A stretch of 64,000 nt of DNA from Streptomyces sp. Q6 (lineage in GTDB: Bacteria; Actinomycetota; Actinomycetes; Streptomycetales; Streptomycetaceae): contig NZ_CP146022.1 of the NCBI RefSeq assembly GCF_036967205.1, positions 992,001 through 1,056,000 on the forward strand. The letters are read 5' to 3'. How positions within the stretch are numbered: the first letter of the stretch is position 1; each line of letters starts with the position of its first letter. Position numbers and translations under genes: made by a program. The notes under the pieces are model-generated. The model was not told the DNA's origin and did not search any database. It saw only the letters and a program-made list of their open reading frames with translations. Of this stretch, positions 20,061-29,630 are shown piece by piece.

Positions 20061-22535
20061 TCAGTTGATGGTGATCGCGCGCTGGGCAGTGAGATCGCGA
20101 GACGAGTGGCCGACAGCGAGGGTGTAGGTACCCGGAGCCAGGGCCCACTTTCCGGACGCCCATACCGTCAGGTCGTCGGCGGGAACGGCGAGTTCGACGC
20201 GGGTGCCGGCCTTGGCGGCCAGAGTGACCTTGCGGTACGCGACCAGGCGCCGCGGTTCGGCGGCGGCGCCACTGGGCAAGGTGGCGTAGACCTGGACGAC
20301 GTCGGTTCCGGCGCGGGACCCGGTGTTGGTGACGGTCACGGCGAGGGTGGCCTGCTGCTTCGCCGGATCCCAGGCGGCTTCGAGGGAACCCAGGGCGAAG
20401 GTGGTGTAGGAGAGGCCGTGACCGAAGGGGTACCGGGGAGTCTGGCCCTTGGCGTCGTAGTAGCGGTAGCCGACGGCGGTGCCCTCGTCGAAGGTGACAG
20501 TGCCGTTCACGCCGGGGTAGGTGGACTGACTGGTGCCGGGTCCCTGGGTGGCGTCCTTGGGGAAGGTCACGGGCAGGCGGCCGCTGGGGTCGCTGTCGCC
20601 GAACAGGACGGCGGCCAGCGCGGTTCCCATGCCTCTGCCTCCGTACCAGGCCTGCAGGACGGCGGCGACGTCGGAGGCCCACGGCATGGCGACCGGGCCG
20701 TCCGTGTTGAGGACGACGATGGTGCGGGCGTTGACGGCGGCGACCTGGCTGATGAGCTGGTCCTGATCGCCGGGCAGGCCGAACTGTCCGTGGTCCATGT
20801 CCTCACCGGCGACGCGGTTGACGAAGACGATGGCGGCATCCGCTGCTCGGGCGGCGTCCACAGCGGCGGGGATGAGGGAGTCGGGCTGCCATCCCAGGGT
20901 GAGGCCGCAGGTGCCGGTGTCGGCGGGCGCGTTGGTGTAGGTGATCTCGATCGGGACGGCGCGGCCCGCGGTCAGTTCCGCGGTGCCGTGCAAGGGATAG
21001 TCGTAGGGGCCCAGGAAGAAGCGGCGGCTGTGGCGGGTGCCGGACACGACCGTCTTCGAGTCGAGGGTGAGCTCGGCGGTCCCGGCCGGCAGCAGTGAGA
21101 ACCGGTGCAGTCCCGTGCTGGTGGGGACGAGCGTGCCGGTCCACTTGGCCGACCAGACGGCGGGGAGACCGTCGATGGGTGCCACGGTGAAGTCGATGGT
21201 CTGCGCGGTGGCGGTGGTCAGCAGGGTGCCGTCGGCCTTGTCACCGGCGTAGTAGGCGACGTCGATTCCGGTGGCGCCGGTGGCGGTGCGCAGGACGCCG
21301 GCGGGCACGGTGGCGAGCGGGATGTCGCCCTTGGTGCCCTGGGCACTGACGACGCTGATGCTCCCTGCGCGGGCGCGGACGGCCTGGAGCGGCGTGGTCC
21401 AGGTGCCGGGGTCGACGTAGCTGGAGCCGGCGATACCGGTGTAGGTGTCGCCGTTGGCGGGGCCGATGACGGCGATCTTCTTGAGGGAGGCGGGCAGCGG
21501 AAGTGCGCCGTTACGGTTGGCGAGCAGGACGGTGGAGGCGACGGCGGCCCGGTGGGCGAGGTCCTGGTGAGCCTGGGTGCTGACATTGTCGGCCGGAACG
21601 GGCAGCGGGTTGTCGAACAGTCCGGCGGCGTACATGGCGATGAGGATGCGCCGGGCGGCGTCGTTGAGCCGCTCTGTGCTGATCGACCCGTTGGTGAGCT
21701 GTCCGACGGTGAGTTTGACGCCCGCCGGGCCGAGCCCCGCCAGATCCATCCCGGCCTTGGCGGCGGCCACCTGGTCGTCGCCGGCCCAGAAGTCGGGGAC
21801 GGTGTAACCGGCCAGGCCCAGGTCGTTCTTGAGGAGGGTGAACAGGGCCGGGCTCTGGGTCGCGAAGATTCCGTTGATCTTCGGGTAGGCCATCATGACC
21901 GAGGTGGTGGGGGCGGCCTTCACGATGCGGCGGAAGGGGCCGCTGTATATCTCGCGCAGAGCGCGGTCGGAGATCTTGGTGTCGGTGAAGAAGCGGTTCG
22001 TCTCCTGGGTGTAGGCGGCGAAGTGCTTCACGGTGGCCACGACGTTCTGGCTCTGCATGCCGAGCGTGACGGCTGCGCCGAGCTGCCCGGCGAGGAGCGG
22101 GTCCTCGCCCATCCCCTCCGCCTGGCGGCCGAAGTGCCAGGTGCGGGTGATGTCCACGGTCGGGCCGAGCAGATTGTTGTAGCCCTTGGCCCGGCCTTCG
22201 GCACCGATCGCGGTACCGATGTCCTTGACCAGCGCCGTGTCGAACGAGGCGGCCTGAGCAAGGGGGACGGGGAAGGCGGTGACGCCCTGCTCGCCGCGCA
22301 GTCCGGCCGAGGCGTCGACCATGGCGAGGGCGGGGATCCCCAGGCCGGCCAGGGACGCGAAGTCGCAGCGGATGAGCGCTTCCTTCTGCGCTGCGGTCAT
22401 CTTGGCCAGGAGGGTGTCGGCCCGGCTCTGCGGGGTGTCGGTTGTCGCGGCACCGGCCGGGCCGGTGAGGAGGAGTGCCATGCCGACCGTGACGGCCGTG
22501 AGGGTGGCTGCGGACAGGAAGGTACGTCGATTCAC
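20061..22535 (-). CDS. Secreted GH3 beta-glycosidase with PA14 insert
   Basis: Extracellular glycosidase (824 residues). The N-terminus NRRTFLSAATLTAVTVGMAL is a Tat signal with twin Arg. The GH3 TIM barrel follows, with NLLGPTVDITRTWHFGR, KHFAAYTQET and the nucleophile region YTVPDFWAGDD near residue 245. Then come the alpha/beta sandwich, an inserted PA14-like segment (about 475-590: PAVWSAKWTGTLVPTSTGLH), QAWYGGRGMGTALAAVLFGD, and a C-terminal fibronectin type III-like domain. Beta-glucosidase or a related exo-activity is likely, but the sugar cannot be fixed. Start GTG with GGAGAG upstream. Confidence 0.92.
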   Translation of the reverse strand: MNRRTFLSAATLTAVTVGMALLLTGPAGAATTDTPQSRADTLLAKMTAAQKEALIRCDFASLAGLGIPALAMVDASAGLRGEQGVTAFPVPLAQAASFDTALVKDIGTAIGAEGRAKGYNNLLGPTVDITRTWHFGRQAEGMGEDPLLAGQLGAAVTLGMQSQNVVATVKHFAAYTQETNRFFTDTKISDRALREIYSGPFRRIVKAAPTTSVMMAYPKINGIFATQSPALFTLLKNDLGLAGYTVPDFWAGDDQVAAAKAGMDLAGLGPAGVKLTVGQLTNGSISTERLNDAARRILIAMYAAGLFDNPLPVPADNVSTQAHQDLAHRAAVASTVLLANRNGALPLPASLKKIAVIGPANGDTYTGIAGSSYVDPGTWTTPLQAVRARAGSISVVSAQGTKGDIPLATVPAGVLRTATGATGIDVAYYAGDKADGTLLTTATAQTIDFTVAPIDGLPAVWSAKWTGTLVPTSTGLHRFSLLPAGTAELTLDSKTVVSGTRHSRRFFLGPYDYPLHGTAELTAGRAVPIEITYTNAPADTGTCGLTLGWQPDSLIPAAVDAARAADAAIVFVNRVAGEDMDHGQFGLPGDQDQLISQVAAVNARTIVVLNTDGPVAMPWASDVAAVLQAWYGGRGMGTALAAVLFGDSDPSGRLPVTFPKDATQGPGTSQSTYPGVNGTVTFDEGTAVGYRYYDAKGQTPRYPFGHGLSYTTFALGSLEAAWDPAKQQATLAVTVTNTGSRAGTDVVQVYATLPSGAAAEPRRLVAYRKVTLAAKAGTRVELAVPADDLTVWASGKWALAPGTYTLAVGHSSRDLTAQRAITIN

Positions 22536-22988
22536 TGGCGGCTCTCCGAAACGGGGTGGCAGCCATTGACCTCGGTCGTCCGCGCAACTCCCCCGCGAAT
22601 CAAGGGGCGTTGTGCATGCGCCGGGCATGGCCGGAGTGGGTCCGCTGCTGGTAGGCCCGGCAGCGCTCAGAAGCGCCGAGTCGTTTCACAGCCTGCCTGT
22701 AACGCCGGGAAGAGGTCGCGCCCCACGACTCAATTCCGCACCGGCAATAGCTGAAAAGGAAACGTCTCAGTCAACGCAGGCGAAATTATGGGACGTTGAA
22801 CCACCGGTCAACCCACCGGCGGGGAAGTTCTCGACCGGCACCCCTGACCAGGGCTTGTTCAGGGCAGATGCATTGAAGCATTTCAATTCCGAGCCCACGC
22901 ACGACGCTATCCATCGCGGCGATAAGGGATATTCACTCAGCAGATGGTCCGCCACCCACTGACGTACGGCACGCGCCCTTGCGAGAGG
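22536..22988. other. Intergenic region upstream of the GH3 gene
   Basis: No convincing gene. It is less GC-rich than its surroundings, as expected for a promoter region. The palindrome ATTGAA-gcat-TTCAAT at 22872-22887 is the clearest regulatory candidate. No clear -35/-10 pair was found on the minus strand. Confidence 0.5.
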
Positions 22989-23411
22989 TCAGAACGCGAC
23001 GGGTCGGTCGAGCTCGACCGCGACGCGCTGAGCGGCTTCCCGCAGCCAGACGTGGGTGAAGTCGTGCGTGTGCAGCGGGTGCCACCACAGCGCTTCCTGA
23101 AGCGGGACGGCCTCGTACGGCGGTGGCACCACAGACCCCGTCGTCGCGAAAGAGGTCGGTACGGGGCCTGTCGCCGACCACACCGTGCGGCATCGGCAGA
23201 CCGTCGGTCGTACTGAGCAGGACGCCGAGGTCCTCTCCGACGGTCGTGGGCGTGCGGGTGAAGCGAAGCCGGACGTGGGGTGCCTGGGCATCGACGGAGC
23301 GGCCGAGTGCGGCACCGAAGACAACCACGGCCTCATCGGAGGCGATCAGGGTGAACGTGCGGCTTTCGGTGGCCGAGTCGAAGTCGGCCTGACTGACGTG
23401 TCGGCAGTGGT
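22989..23411 (-). pseudogene. LysR-type regulator relic
   Basis: The minus strand reads ADFDSATESRTFTLIASDEA, AALGRSVDAQAPHVRLRFTR and MPHGVVGDRPRTDLFRDDG, a typical start of a LysR effector-binding domain. It then jumps frame and position to PPPYEAVPLQEALWWHPLHT and HDFTHVWLREAAQRVAVEL, the usual C-terminus of such proteins. The helix-turn-helix part (about 80 residues) is absent, and about 80-100 residues between DLFRDD and PPPYEAV are missing. This is a remnant with an N-terminal truncation plus an internal deletion, not a simple frameshift. Confidence 0.72.
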
Positions 23412-23412
23412 G

Positions 23413-23453
23413 GGGCGTCGCGCTCTCTCCCCTCTGTCGAGAGCGCGACGCCC
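23413..23453 (-). terminator. Strong 15-bp stem-loop
   Basis: Perfect arms GGGCGTCGCGCTCTC (23413-23427) and its complement (23439-23453) with an 11-base loop, 99 bases after the rhamnosidase stop. It most likely ends the rhamnosidase operon. The truncated LysR relic begins right beside it. Confidence 0.82.
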
Positions 23454-23551
23454 ACCGGACGGTGGGGAGCGGGGTCAGGTTCGCTCACGCACCGCCGTCC
23501 TGATCTCCGCCCCCCTTGCGGGGCGGCTGTGTTGCTGGGCGGCGGAGAGAT

Positions 23552-26143
23552 TCAGGCCGCTTGGTCGCCGGCGGATTCGTTGCTGAGGAGGTGCCGTCCC
23601 GGCCCTACACGGATCGGTGGGCGACCAGGCAGTTCGACTGTGCCCTGACAGCCCGCGGGCACAGTCACCGCGGCGCTGAGCACACCGGCGGACAGTTCCC
23701 ACGCGATCGCGGCCTCACCGTAGGGAGTGGTGTGGCTGGCGCGCGCCCAGGTCAGTCCCGCCCCGGGGCGGGGCCTGAACTCGATGGAGCGGTAGCCGGG
23801 TTCGGCCGGCGCGATGCCGGCGACGACACGGTGGAGCCAGTCGGCGACGGCGCCGAGGGCGTAGTGGTTGAAGGAGGTCATGCCGCCCGGGTTGAGGGTG
23901 CCGTCCGGGCGCATGCTGTCCCAGCGCTCCCAGATGGTGGTGGCGCCCATGGTCACGGTGTACAGCCACGACGGGCACGCAGTCTGGGTGAGCAGCCGGT
24001 AGGCGGTGTCGAGGTGGCCGGTGTCAGTGAGCGCGTCGCAGATCAGTGGGGTACCGACGAAGCCGGTCGCGATCTTGGCGTCGTTCTCGTCGACGAGCTC
24101 GGCGAGCCGCTTGCCCGCCTGTGTGCGCTGCTCCTCGGAGCCGAGCAGGTCGAAGACCAGAGCGATCGCGTACGCGGTGGCGCTGTCGCTGGTCATTCGG
24201 CCGGACGGCAGGAGGTAGCGACCGCGGAACGCCTCGGCCACCTCGTCGGCCAGAAGGTGGTAGGTGTGCGCGGTGTCGGCCTCGCCCAGTTCGGCCGCGG
24301 CGCGGGCCAGGTGGCGCGCGGAGTGCGCGAAGTAGGCGGTGGCGACGAGGTAGCGGTCGGTGCGGGTGGCCGCCGGGTCCTCCGGGGGCGCGGCGGGGTC
24401 GAGCCAGTCGCCCAGCTGCTGTCCCTGGTCCCACAGGCGGTTCGGCCCGGCGAGGCGGGTCTGCAGGTCGACCCAGGCGCGGGCCATCGGGAAGTGGCGG
24501 CGCAGGAGTTCGAGGTCGCCGAAGCGCTGGTAGAGGACCCAGGGGGTGAGGGTGGCGACGTCGCCCCAGGCGGCGCCGGGCTGGATCGGTGTCCACTGCG
24601 GGCCGCCGGGGATGACGGGGACGTACCAGGGGACGGTGCCGTCGGGGAGTTGTTCGACGGCGACGTCGGTGAGCCAGGAGTCGAGCATGCCGGCGCAGTC
24701 GTACAGGAAGCTCGCGGTGGGGGCGAAGACCTGGATGTCGCCGGTCCAGCCGAGGCGTTCGTCGCGCTGAGGGCAGTCGGTGGGCAGGTCGACGAAGTTG
24801 CCGCGCATGCTCCAGACGACGTTCTCGTGGAGGCGGTTGATCAGGTCGTCGCTGCACTCGAACCATCCGGTGCGCCGCATGTCCGTGTGGTACACCCGTG
24901 CCGTTACGTCCTGACCGGTCAACTCGCCCGGCCAGCCGCTGATTTCGGCGTACCGGAAGCCATGCAGGGTGAAGCGCGGTTCCCAGGTGAGCGGGCCCGT
25001 GCCGTCGAGGACGAGGGTGTCGATGGAGACGGCTTCGCGCAGCGGGCGGGTGGCGAGTTCGCCGTCCTGGAGGACTTCGGCGTGGCGCAGGGTGATGCGG
25101 GTTCCGCGGGGACCGTCCGGGGTGATCCGCAGTCGGCCGACGAGGTTCTGGCCGAAGTCGAGCAGATGGCGTCCGTCGGCGGTGCGGGTGATGCGGGTCG
25201 GGCGGATTTCCTGGGTGCAGCGCACGGGTGAGGTCTGCGGGGCGATCAGGGTGGCGGGGTCGCGGTGGTGAACGGCGACGGGCTGCCAGGCGGTGTCGGT
25301 GTGGTGCGGGGTGGACCAGGCGGCTTCGTCGAGGCGGGCGTCGTAGGTCTCGCCCTCGTACAGGCCGGCGGTGAGGATGGGGCTGGGGGCGGCCTGCCAG
25401 GTGGCGTCGGTCCCGATGGTCGTGGTGCTGGAGTCGAGGTGGGTGATCTCCAGTTGGGCGATCAGGGACTGGTCGGTTCCGTAGAGGTCCCGGGTGCCGC
25501 CGTCGAAGCCGATGCGGCCCCGGTACCAGCCGTCGCCGAGCCAGGCGCCGATGGTGTTGGCGCCGTCGGTGAGGTGGTCGGTGACGTCGTAGGTGTAGTA
25601 GCGCAGCCGCTGACCGTAGACGGTCCAGCCGGGCGAGAGGGTGTCGTCGCCGACGCGCCGTCCGTTGATCTCGGCTTCGTAGAGGCCATGGGCGGTGATG
25701 TACAGGCGGGCGTGGGCGACGGGCTTGGTGAGGGTGAAGTCCTTGCGGACGCGGGCGGGACGGCGGTCGGTGTCGGGGGCCTCCTCCCAGGCGGCGCCGA
25801 CGGGCCGGGCGGACCAGTCGGCGGGCGTGAGCAGTCCGGCTTCGACGGTGGAGGGGGCGCTCCACGGGGACGGTTCGTCGTGGCCGGCGGTCCAGACGCG
25901 AACGCGGACGGTGGCGCGTTCGCGCGATTTCAGGGGTGTGGTGGGCCAGGGGGCGAGGAGTTGGTGGTCGGTGTCGATACGGCCGGTGCGGTGGACGGTG
26001 CCGGCGCGGTCGATCTCGAGTTCGTACGCCTCCTGTGAGGTGGTGAGGTCGGGTAGCTGCCAGGACAGTCGGGGGGCGGGGGTGCCGGTCCCGAGTCCGT
26101 CACGCAGGTGCTCGAACGTGACGGGGGTGGGCAGAGAGGTCAC
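23552..26143 (-). CDS. GH78 alpha-L-rhamnosidase
   Basis: Glycosidase of 863 residues that removes terminal alpha-L-rhamnose. No signal peptide is visible, so it acts in the cytosol on imported oligosaccharides. It shows an N-terminal fibronectin-like part (APRLSWQLPDLTTSQEAYEL), the Bac_rhamnosid N domain (ARLYITAHGLYEAEINGRRV), the (alpha/alpha)6 barrel with the acidic motif DCPQRDERLGWTGD, and late conserved GATTIWERWDSM and SFNHYALGAVADWLH. It starts at a GTG 49 bases after the second permease gene and is the last gene of the ABC operon. That places rhamnosides as the likely transported substrate. Confidence 0.94.
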   Translation of the reverse strand: MTSLPTPVTFEHLRDGLGTGTPAPRLSWQLPDLTTSQEAYELEIDRAGTVHRTGRIDTDHQLLAPWPTTPLKSRERATVRVRVWTAGHDEPSPWSAPSTVEAGLLTPADWSARPVGAAWEEAPDTDRRPARVRKDFTLTKPVAHARLYITAHGLYEAEINGRRVGDDTLSPGWTVYGQRLRYYTYDVTDHLTDGANTIGAWLGDGWYRGRIGFDGGTRDLYGTDQSLIAQLEITHLDSSTTTIGTDATWQAAPSPILTAGLYEGETYDARLDEAAWSTPHHTDTAWQPVAVHHRDPATLIAPQTSPVRCTQEIRPTRITRTADGRHLLDFGQNLVGRLRITPDGPRGTRITLRHAEVLQDGELATRPLREAVSIDTLVLDGTGPLTWEPRFTLHGFRYAEISGWPGELTGQDVTARVYHTDMRRTGWFECSDDLINRLHENVVWSMRGNFVDLPTDCPQRDERLGWTGDIQVFAPTASFLYDCAGMLDSWLTDVAVEQLPDGTVPWYVPVIPGGPQWTPIQPGAAWGDVATLTPWVLYQRFGDLELLRRHFPMARAWVDLQTRLAGPNRLWDQGQQLGDWLDPAAPPEDPAATRTDRYLVATAYFAHSARHLARAAAELGEADTAHTYHLLADEVAEAFRGRYLLPSGRMTSDSATAYAIALVFDLLGSEEQRTQAGKRLAELVDENDAKIATGFVGTPLICDALTDTGHLDTAYRLLTQTACPSWLYTVTMGATTIWERWDSMRPDGTLNPGGMTSFNHYALGAVADWLHRVVAGIAPAEPGYRSIEFRPRPGAGLTWARASHTTPYGEAAIAWELSAGVLSAAVTVPAGCQGTVELPGRPPIRVGPGRHLLSNESAGDQAA

Positions 26144-26192
26144 GAAGGGGGCCTTTCAAGAGATGGGCGTCGATCACCAGGGGCGGTGGTGA

Positions 26193-27101
26193 TCAGCCCT
26201 TGACGGCGCCGGACGTGAGGCCCTTCATCACCTTCTGGTTGAGGAAGAGGTAGATCACGAGCGTGCCGAAGACGTTGATGCAGATCGCGGCGAACAGCGG
26301 GCCGTACTGGGTGGCGCCGAAGTCACCGGTGAAGTTGAGCAGGCCGACCTGGATGGTGCGCAGATCCTGGTTGTTGGTGAAGGTGAGGGCGATGAGGAGG
26401 TCGTTCCAGATGAAGAAGAACTGGACGAGACCGACGGTGAGGAGGGCGTTGCGGACCAGGGGCAGGCTGATGGTCCAGAACGCGCGCAGGATGCCGGCGC
26501 CGTCGATGGTGGCCGCCTCGAACAGTTCCCGGGGCACGCTGCGGTAGTACGTGGCCATCATGAAGACCGTCAGAGGCAGACCGGTGCCGGTGTACGTGAG
26601 GATGAGCGGCCACAAGGTGCCGGACAGGCCGGTCTGGAAGTAGACGGTGAACAGCGGCAGCAGGATCATCTGCGGGGGCACCATCATGCCCGCGAGGAAG
26701 ACCAGCAGGGTGAGGTTGCGACCCTTCCAGACCATGACCTGGAGGGCGAAGCCGGCGGCGGTGCCGAGGAGCAGCATGAGGGCGAGCGCGGGCACGACGG
26801 CCAGGACGCTGTTCTTGACGTAGAGGCCGATGTTTCCGGTCGTCCAGGCGTCCGCGTAGTTGCCCCACTCCCAGTGGGTGGGCAGGCTCCAGGTGGAGTG
26901 GTTGAGGTAGTCGCTGTTGGACTTGAGCGACGTGAGGAACATCCAGATCAGCGGGTAGATCTCGACGATCAGCAGCAGCGCGATGACGATCTTGACCCAG
27001 AGGCGGGTGCCTCCGGGACGCGAGGTGCGGCGCGGGGCGCGGGCGGCGGGAGGTTCGCTGGTGCCCGTGGCCGTGGCGGGGTGGGTGGTGTCGAGGGCCA
27101 T
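26193..27101 (-). CDS. Sugar ABC permease, MalG type
   Basis: Inner-membrane permease of 302 residues with six likely helices. The EAA loop that docks the ATPase reads ELFEAATIDGAGILRAFWTI (about 205-224). The N-terminus is a Pro/Arg-rich cytosolic tail. Start ATG at 27101; longer frames upstream lie inside the other permease gene. It follows the MalF-type gene by 5 bases. No ATPase is in the operon; in streptomycetes such systems commonly share the MsiK ATPase encoded elsewhere. Confidence 0.92.
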   Translation of the reverse strand: MALDTTHPATATGTSEPPAARAPRRTSRPGGTRLWVKIVIALLLIVEIYPLIWMFLTSLKSNSDYLNHSTWSLPTHWEWGNYADAWTTGNIGLYVKNSVLAVVPALALMLLLGTAAGFALQVMVWKGRNLTLLVFLAGMMVPPQMILLPLFTVYFQTGLSGTLWPLILTYTGTGLPLTVFMMATYYRSVPRELFEAATIDGAGILRAFWTISLPLVRNALLTVGLVQFFFIWNDLLIALTFTNNQDLRTIQVGLLNFTGDFGATQYGPLFAAICINVFGTLVIYLFLNQKVMKGLTSGAVKG

Positions 27102-27106
27102 GGGCT

Positions 27107-27991
27107 TCAGTCCTTTGTGAGGTCGCGCCGCGAGGCACGGAAGACGACCAGGGTCACCATCAGGCAGACGACGGTGAGCAGCAGGGCGATGGTGCTGCCG
27201 TAGCCGTAGTCGCTGTAGGTGAACGACGTCTGGAACATGTAGAGCGTCAGCGGGGAGGTGCTGTTGCCGGGTCCGCCGTTGGTCAGGGCGATGATCGAGT
27301 CGAAGGCCTTGAGGGTGCCGTTGATGCTGAAGATCAGCGAGGACATGAGCACCGGGAAGGACATCGGCAGCACGATGTGGCGGATCAGGCGCAGGCCGGA
27401 CGCGCCGTCCAGGCGGGCGGATTCGAGGACCTCGTCGGGGATGTCGACGAGTCCGGCGAAGAGCAGCACGGCGTAGAAGCCCATGGACCGCCAGATGTCC
27501 ATCACGATCAGCACCCAGAAGGCGTGTCCTGAGCTGCCGAAGAAGTCGATGGATTCGATGCCGACGGCGTTGAGCAGGGAGTTGACCGGGCCGGTCTGCG
27601 GGCCGACCTGGAAGAGGTTCTTGAAGAGCAGGCCGACGGCGACGGTGGGCAGCACGACCGGGAAGAAGACGAGGGTACGGATGAGCGCGGACGCCTTCTT
27701 GAGGAAGAAGACGTACAGCAGGGCCAGGAGGTAGCCGGCGACGACCTGGCCGACGGTGACGGTGACCGCGTACTTGGCGGTGAACCACAAGGCGTGGCGG
27801 ACGTCGGGGTCGGTGAACAGGCGGTGGAAGTTGTCCAGGCCGTTGCCGGTGAACCCGTCGATCGTGTTGCCCTTGGTGAAGCTGTATCCCAGTGACCACA
27901 GTGTCGGGACGAGCATGATCAGGGAGTAGACGAGCAGGGCGGGGCCGAGCAGGATCAGGACGGCCCGGCGGTCACCGAGTACGCGGTGCAT
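27107..27991 (-). CDS. Sugar ABC permease, MalF type
   Basis: Inner-membrane permease of 294 residues. The opening helix LILLGPALLVYSLIMLVPTL and the EAA loop EVLESARLDGASGLRLIRHI (about 190-209) define it. It sits between the binding protein (85 bases upstream) and the MalG-type gene (5 bases downstream). It pairs with the MalG-type protein to form the channel for a carbohydrate, by context a rhamnose-containing oligosaccharide. Confidence 0.92.
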   Translation of the reverse strand: MHRVLGDRRAVLILLGPALLVYSLIMLVPTLWSLGYSFTKGNTIDGFTGNGLDNFHRLFTDPDVRHALWFTAKYAVTVTVGQVVAGYLLALLYVFFLKKASALIRTLVFFPVVLPTVAVGLLFKNLFQVGPQTGPVNSLLNAVGIESIDFFGSSGHAFWVLIVMDIWRSMGFYAVLLFAGLVDIPDEVLESARLDGASGLRLIRHIVLPMSFPVLMSSLIFSINGTLKAFDSIIALTNGGPGNSTSPLTLYMFQTSFTYSDYGYGSTIALLLTVVCLMVTLVVFRASRRDLTKD

Positions 27992-28076
27992 GGGTGGAGT
28001 CCACTTCGTGAGGGTGGCGGTGGGGCGGGAGGGGACGGTTCGGACCCGGTGGGTCTGAACCGTCAGTGGGTGTGCC

Positions 28077-29390
28077 TCACTCGCTCTTCAGTGCGTCCTG
28101 CACGGTCTGCATGAACTGCTGGGGGCTCATGGTTCCGTTGACCAGGCTCGCCGCGTTGGTCTGGCTGACGGTGGTGGCCTTGGTGCTGAAGAGGGCCTCG
28201 AACCACAGGACGTTCTGCTGGGAGTCGCTGATGGTCCTGCGGACCTTGCCGGCGACGGCGTTGGCGTCCTTGACCTCGGAGTTGGTCTTGAAGCCCGAGA
28301 TGGATCCCTGGTCCTTCAGGGCGGTGCTGCCGTAGTTCTTGGCGATGCAGGTGACCCAGTCGCCGGTCTTGGCGTCGATGTTCTTGCCCAGGGTGATGCC
28401 GAGGCCGACGTTGGACGGGTACTGGTCGATGGAGCCCTTGCCGCCGCTCACGGCGGGGAACGGCATGAAGCCGATGTTGTCGGCGCCGACGGTGTTCGCC
28501 TTCTTGTCGGCGATGTTGGTCAGGGCCCAGCTGCCCATGTAGAACATGGCGGCCTTGCCGGTGAGGAACTGGTTGATGGCGGTGTCGTAGTCGATGGAGC
28601 CGACGCCCTTGCCGAAGTAGCCCTTCTTGCCGAGATCGGCTATCTCCTGGGCGGCCTTCACGTACGGGGGGTCGGTGAGCTTGGCCTTGCCGTCCTTGAC
28701 GGCCTGGAGGGCGTCGGGGCCGAGGCTGCGGTAGAGGTAGCCGCTGATGAGGCGGGTCAGCGGCCAGCCCTGCTGGCCGGAGGCGGAGAACGGCTGGACG
28801 CCCTTGGTCTCGAGCTTGGCCGCGGCGGCGGTCAGTTCGGCCCAGGTGCCGGGCTCGGTGATGCCGTCCTTGGCGAAGATCTTCTTGTTGTAGAAGATCC
28901 CCTCGATGTTGTACTCGTACGGCAGGACCTCCATCTTGCCGCCGTACAGGGCCTTGATGGTCGAGATCGCTCCCGGCTGGATCTGGTCAAGGACACCGAG
29001 CTTGTCGAGTTCCTTCTCCAGGTCGGCGATCTTGCCGGACTTGTAGAGCTTGTCGGTCAGGGCAGGGGCGTTGCCCGCGGCGAACTGGACGGGCAGGGCG
29101 TTCTGTCCGGCCAGCAGTTGCAGCTTCTGGTCCAGACCCGTCTGAGGCACGCTTTCGACCTTCAGCGGCAGCGCCTTGTTCTCGTCCGCGCAAGCTCCCT
29201 TGGACAAGGTGCCCAGCGCGGTCTTCACCGTGGCGTTCTCGTTGACGGTGAGGTAGCTGAAGTTCTTGGGAGCAGAGGTGGATCCGCCCCCGGTGCCCCC
29301 GCACGCGGCGGTGAAGAGGGCCAGGACGGCGGTGCTCGCGGTCAGGCCGGCGAGGCGGGCCCTTCTGGCGGCGGACGAGTCGGTGTTCAC
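28077..29390 (-). CDS. Sugar ABC substrate-binding lipoprotein
   Basis: Extracytoplasmic binding protein of 437 residues and first gene of the rhamnoside operon. The signal peptide ends in the lipobox FTAAC at about residue 29. Family 1 binding-protein marks include EGIFYNKKIFAKDGITEPGT, TGKAAMFYMGSWALTNIAD and the closing MSPQQFMQTVQDALK. Start: GTG at 29390 with GGGAG upstream; an earlier in-frame start lacks a site. The next genes are the two permeases and the GH78 enzyme. Confidence 0.92.
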   Translation of the reverse strand: MNTDSSAARRARLAGLTASTAVLALFTAACGGTGGGSTSAPKNFSYLTVNENATVKTALGTLSKGACADENKALPLKVESVPQTGLDQKLQLLAGQNALPVQFAAGNAPALTDKLYKSGKIADLEKELDKLGVLDQIQPGAISTIKALYGGKMEVLPYEYNIEGIFYNKKIFAKDGITEPGTWAELTAAAAKLETKGVQPFSASGQQGWPLTRLISGYLYRSLGPDALQAVKDGKAKLTDPPYVKAAQEIADLGKKGYFGKGVGSIDYDTAINQFLTGKAAMFYMGSWALTNIADKKANTVGADNIGFMPFPAVSGGKGSIDQYPSNVGLGITLGKNIDAKTGDWVTCIAKNYGSTALKDQGSISGFKTNSEVKDANAVAGKVRRTISDSQQNVLWFEALFSTKATTVSQTNAASLVNGTMSPQQFMQTVQDALKSE

Positions 29391-29630
29391 GGCATGCTCC
29401 CAGTCATCGTTGAACGGAGGGTGCGGCGAGGCCTGCGGGAAGAGGCGGATCCTCGACAGAGCGTGTGTATAACGTTCTCCACGCGAAGTGCGACCACAGT
29501 GCACGCCGCTGGCGCGGACGTCAAGACATGACGCCGTAACATCGGAGAAAGCCCACGCACATCTGGCGCCCACGGGCAGGAATCGTGTAGACCGTTACAT
29601 CATCGAGTGAGAGTGTGAGGGACCCGCAGC
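29391..29630. promoter_or_regulatory. Divergent promoter region with LacI-type half-sites
   Basis: Intergenic DNA between the divergent binding-protein and first LacI genes. Three similar elements occur: TATAACGTTCTC (about 29468-29479), CCGTAACATCGG (about 29532-29543) and GACCGTTACATC (29590-29601, complement GATGTAACGGTC). They share TAAC next to CG, as in many LacI-family operators. The first overlaps a possible minus-strand -10 box (TTATAC), where binding would repress the sugar operon. Confidence 0.45.
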
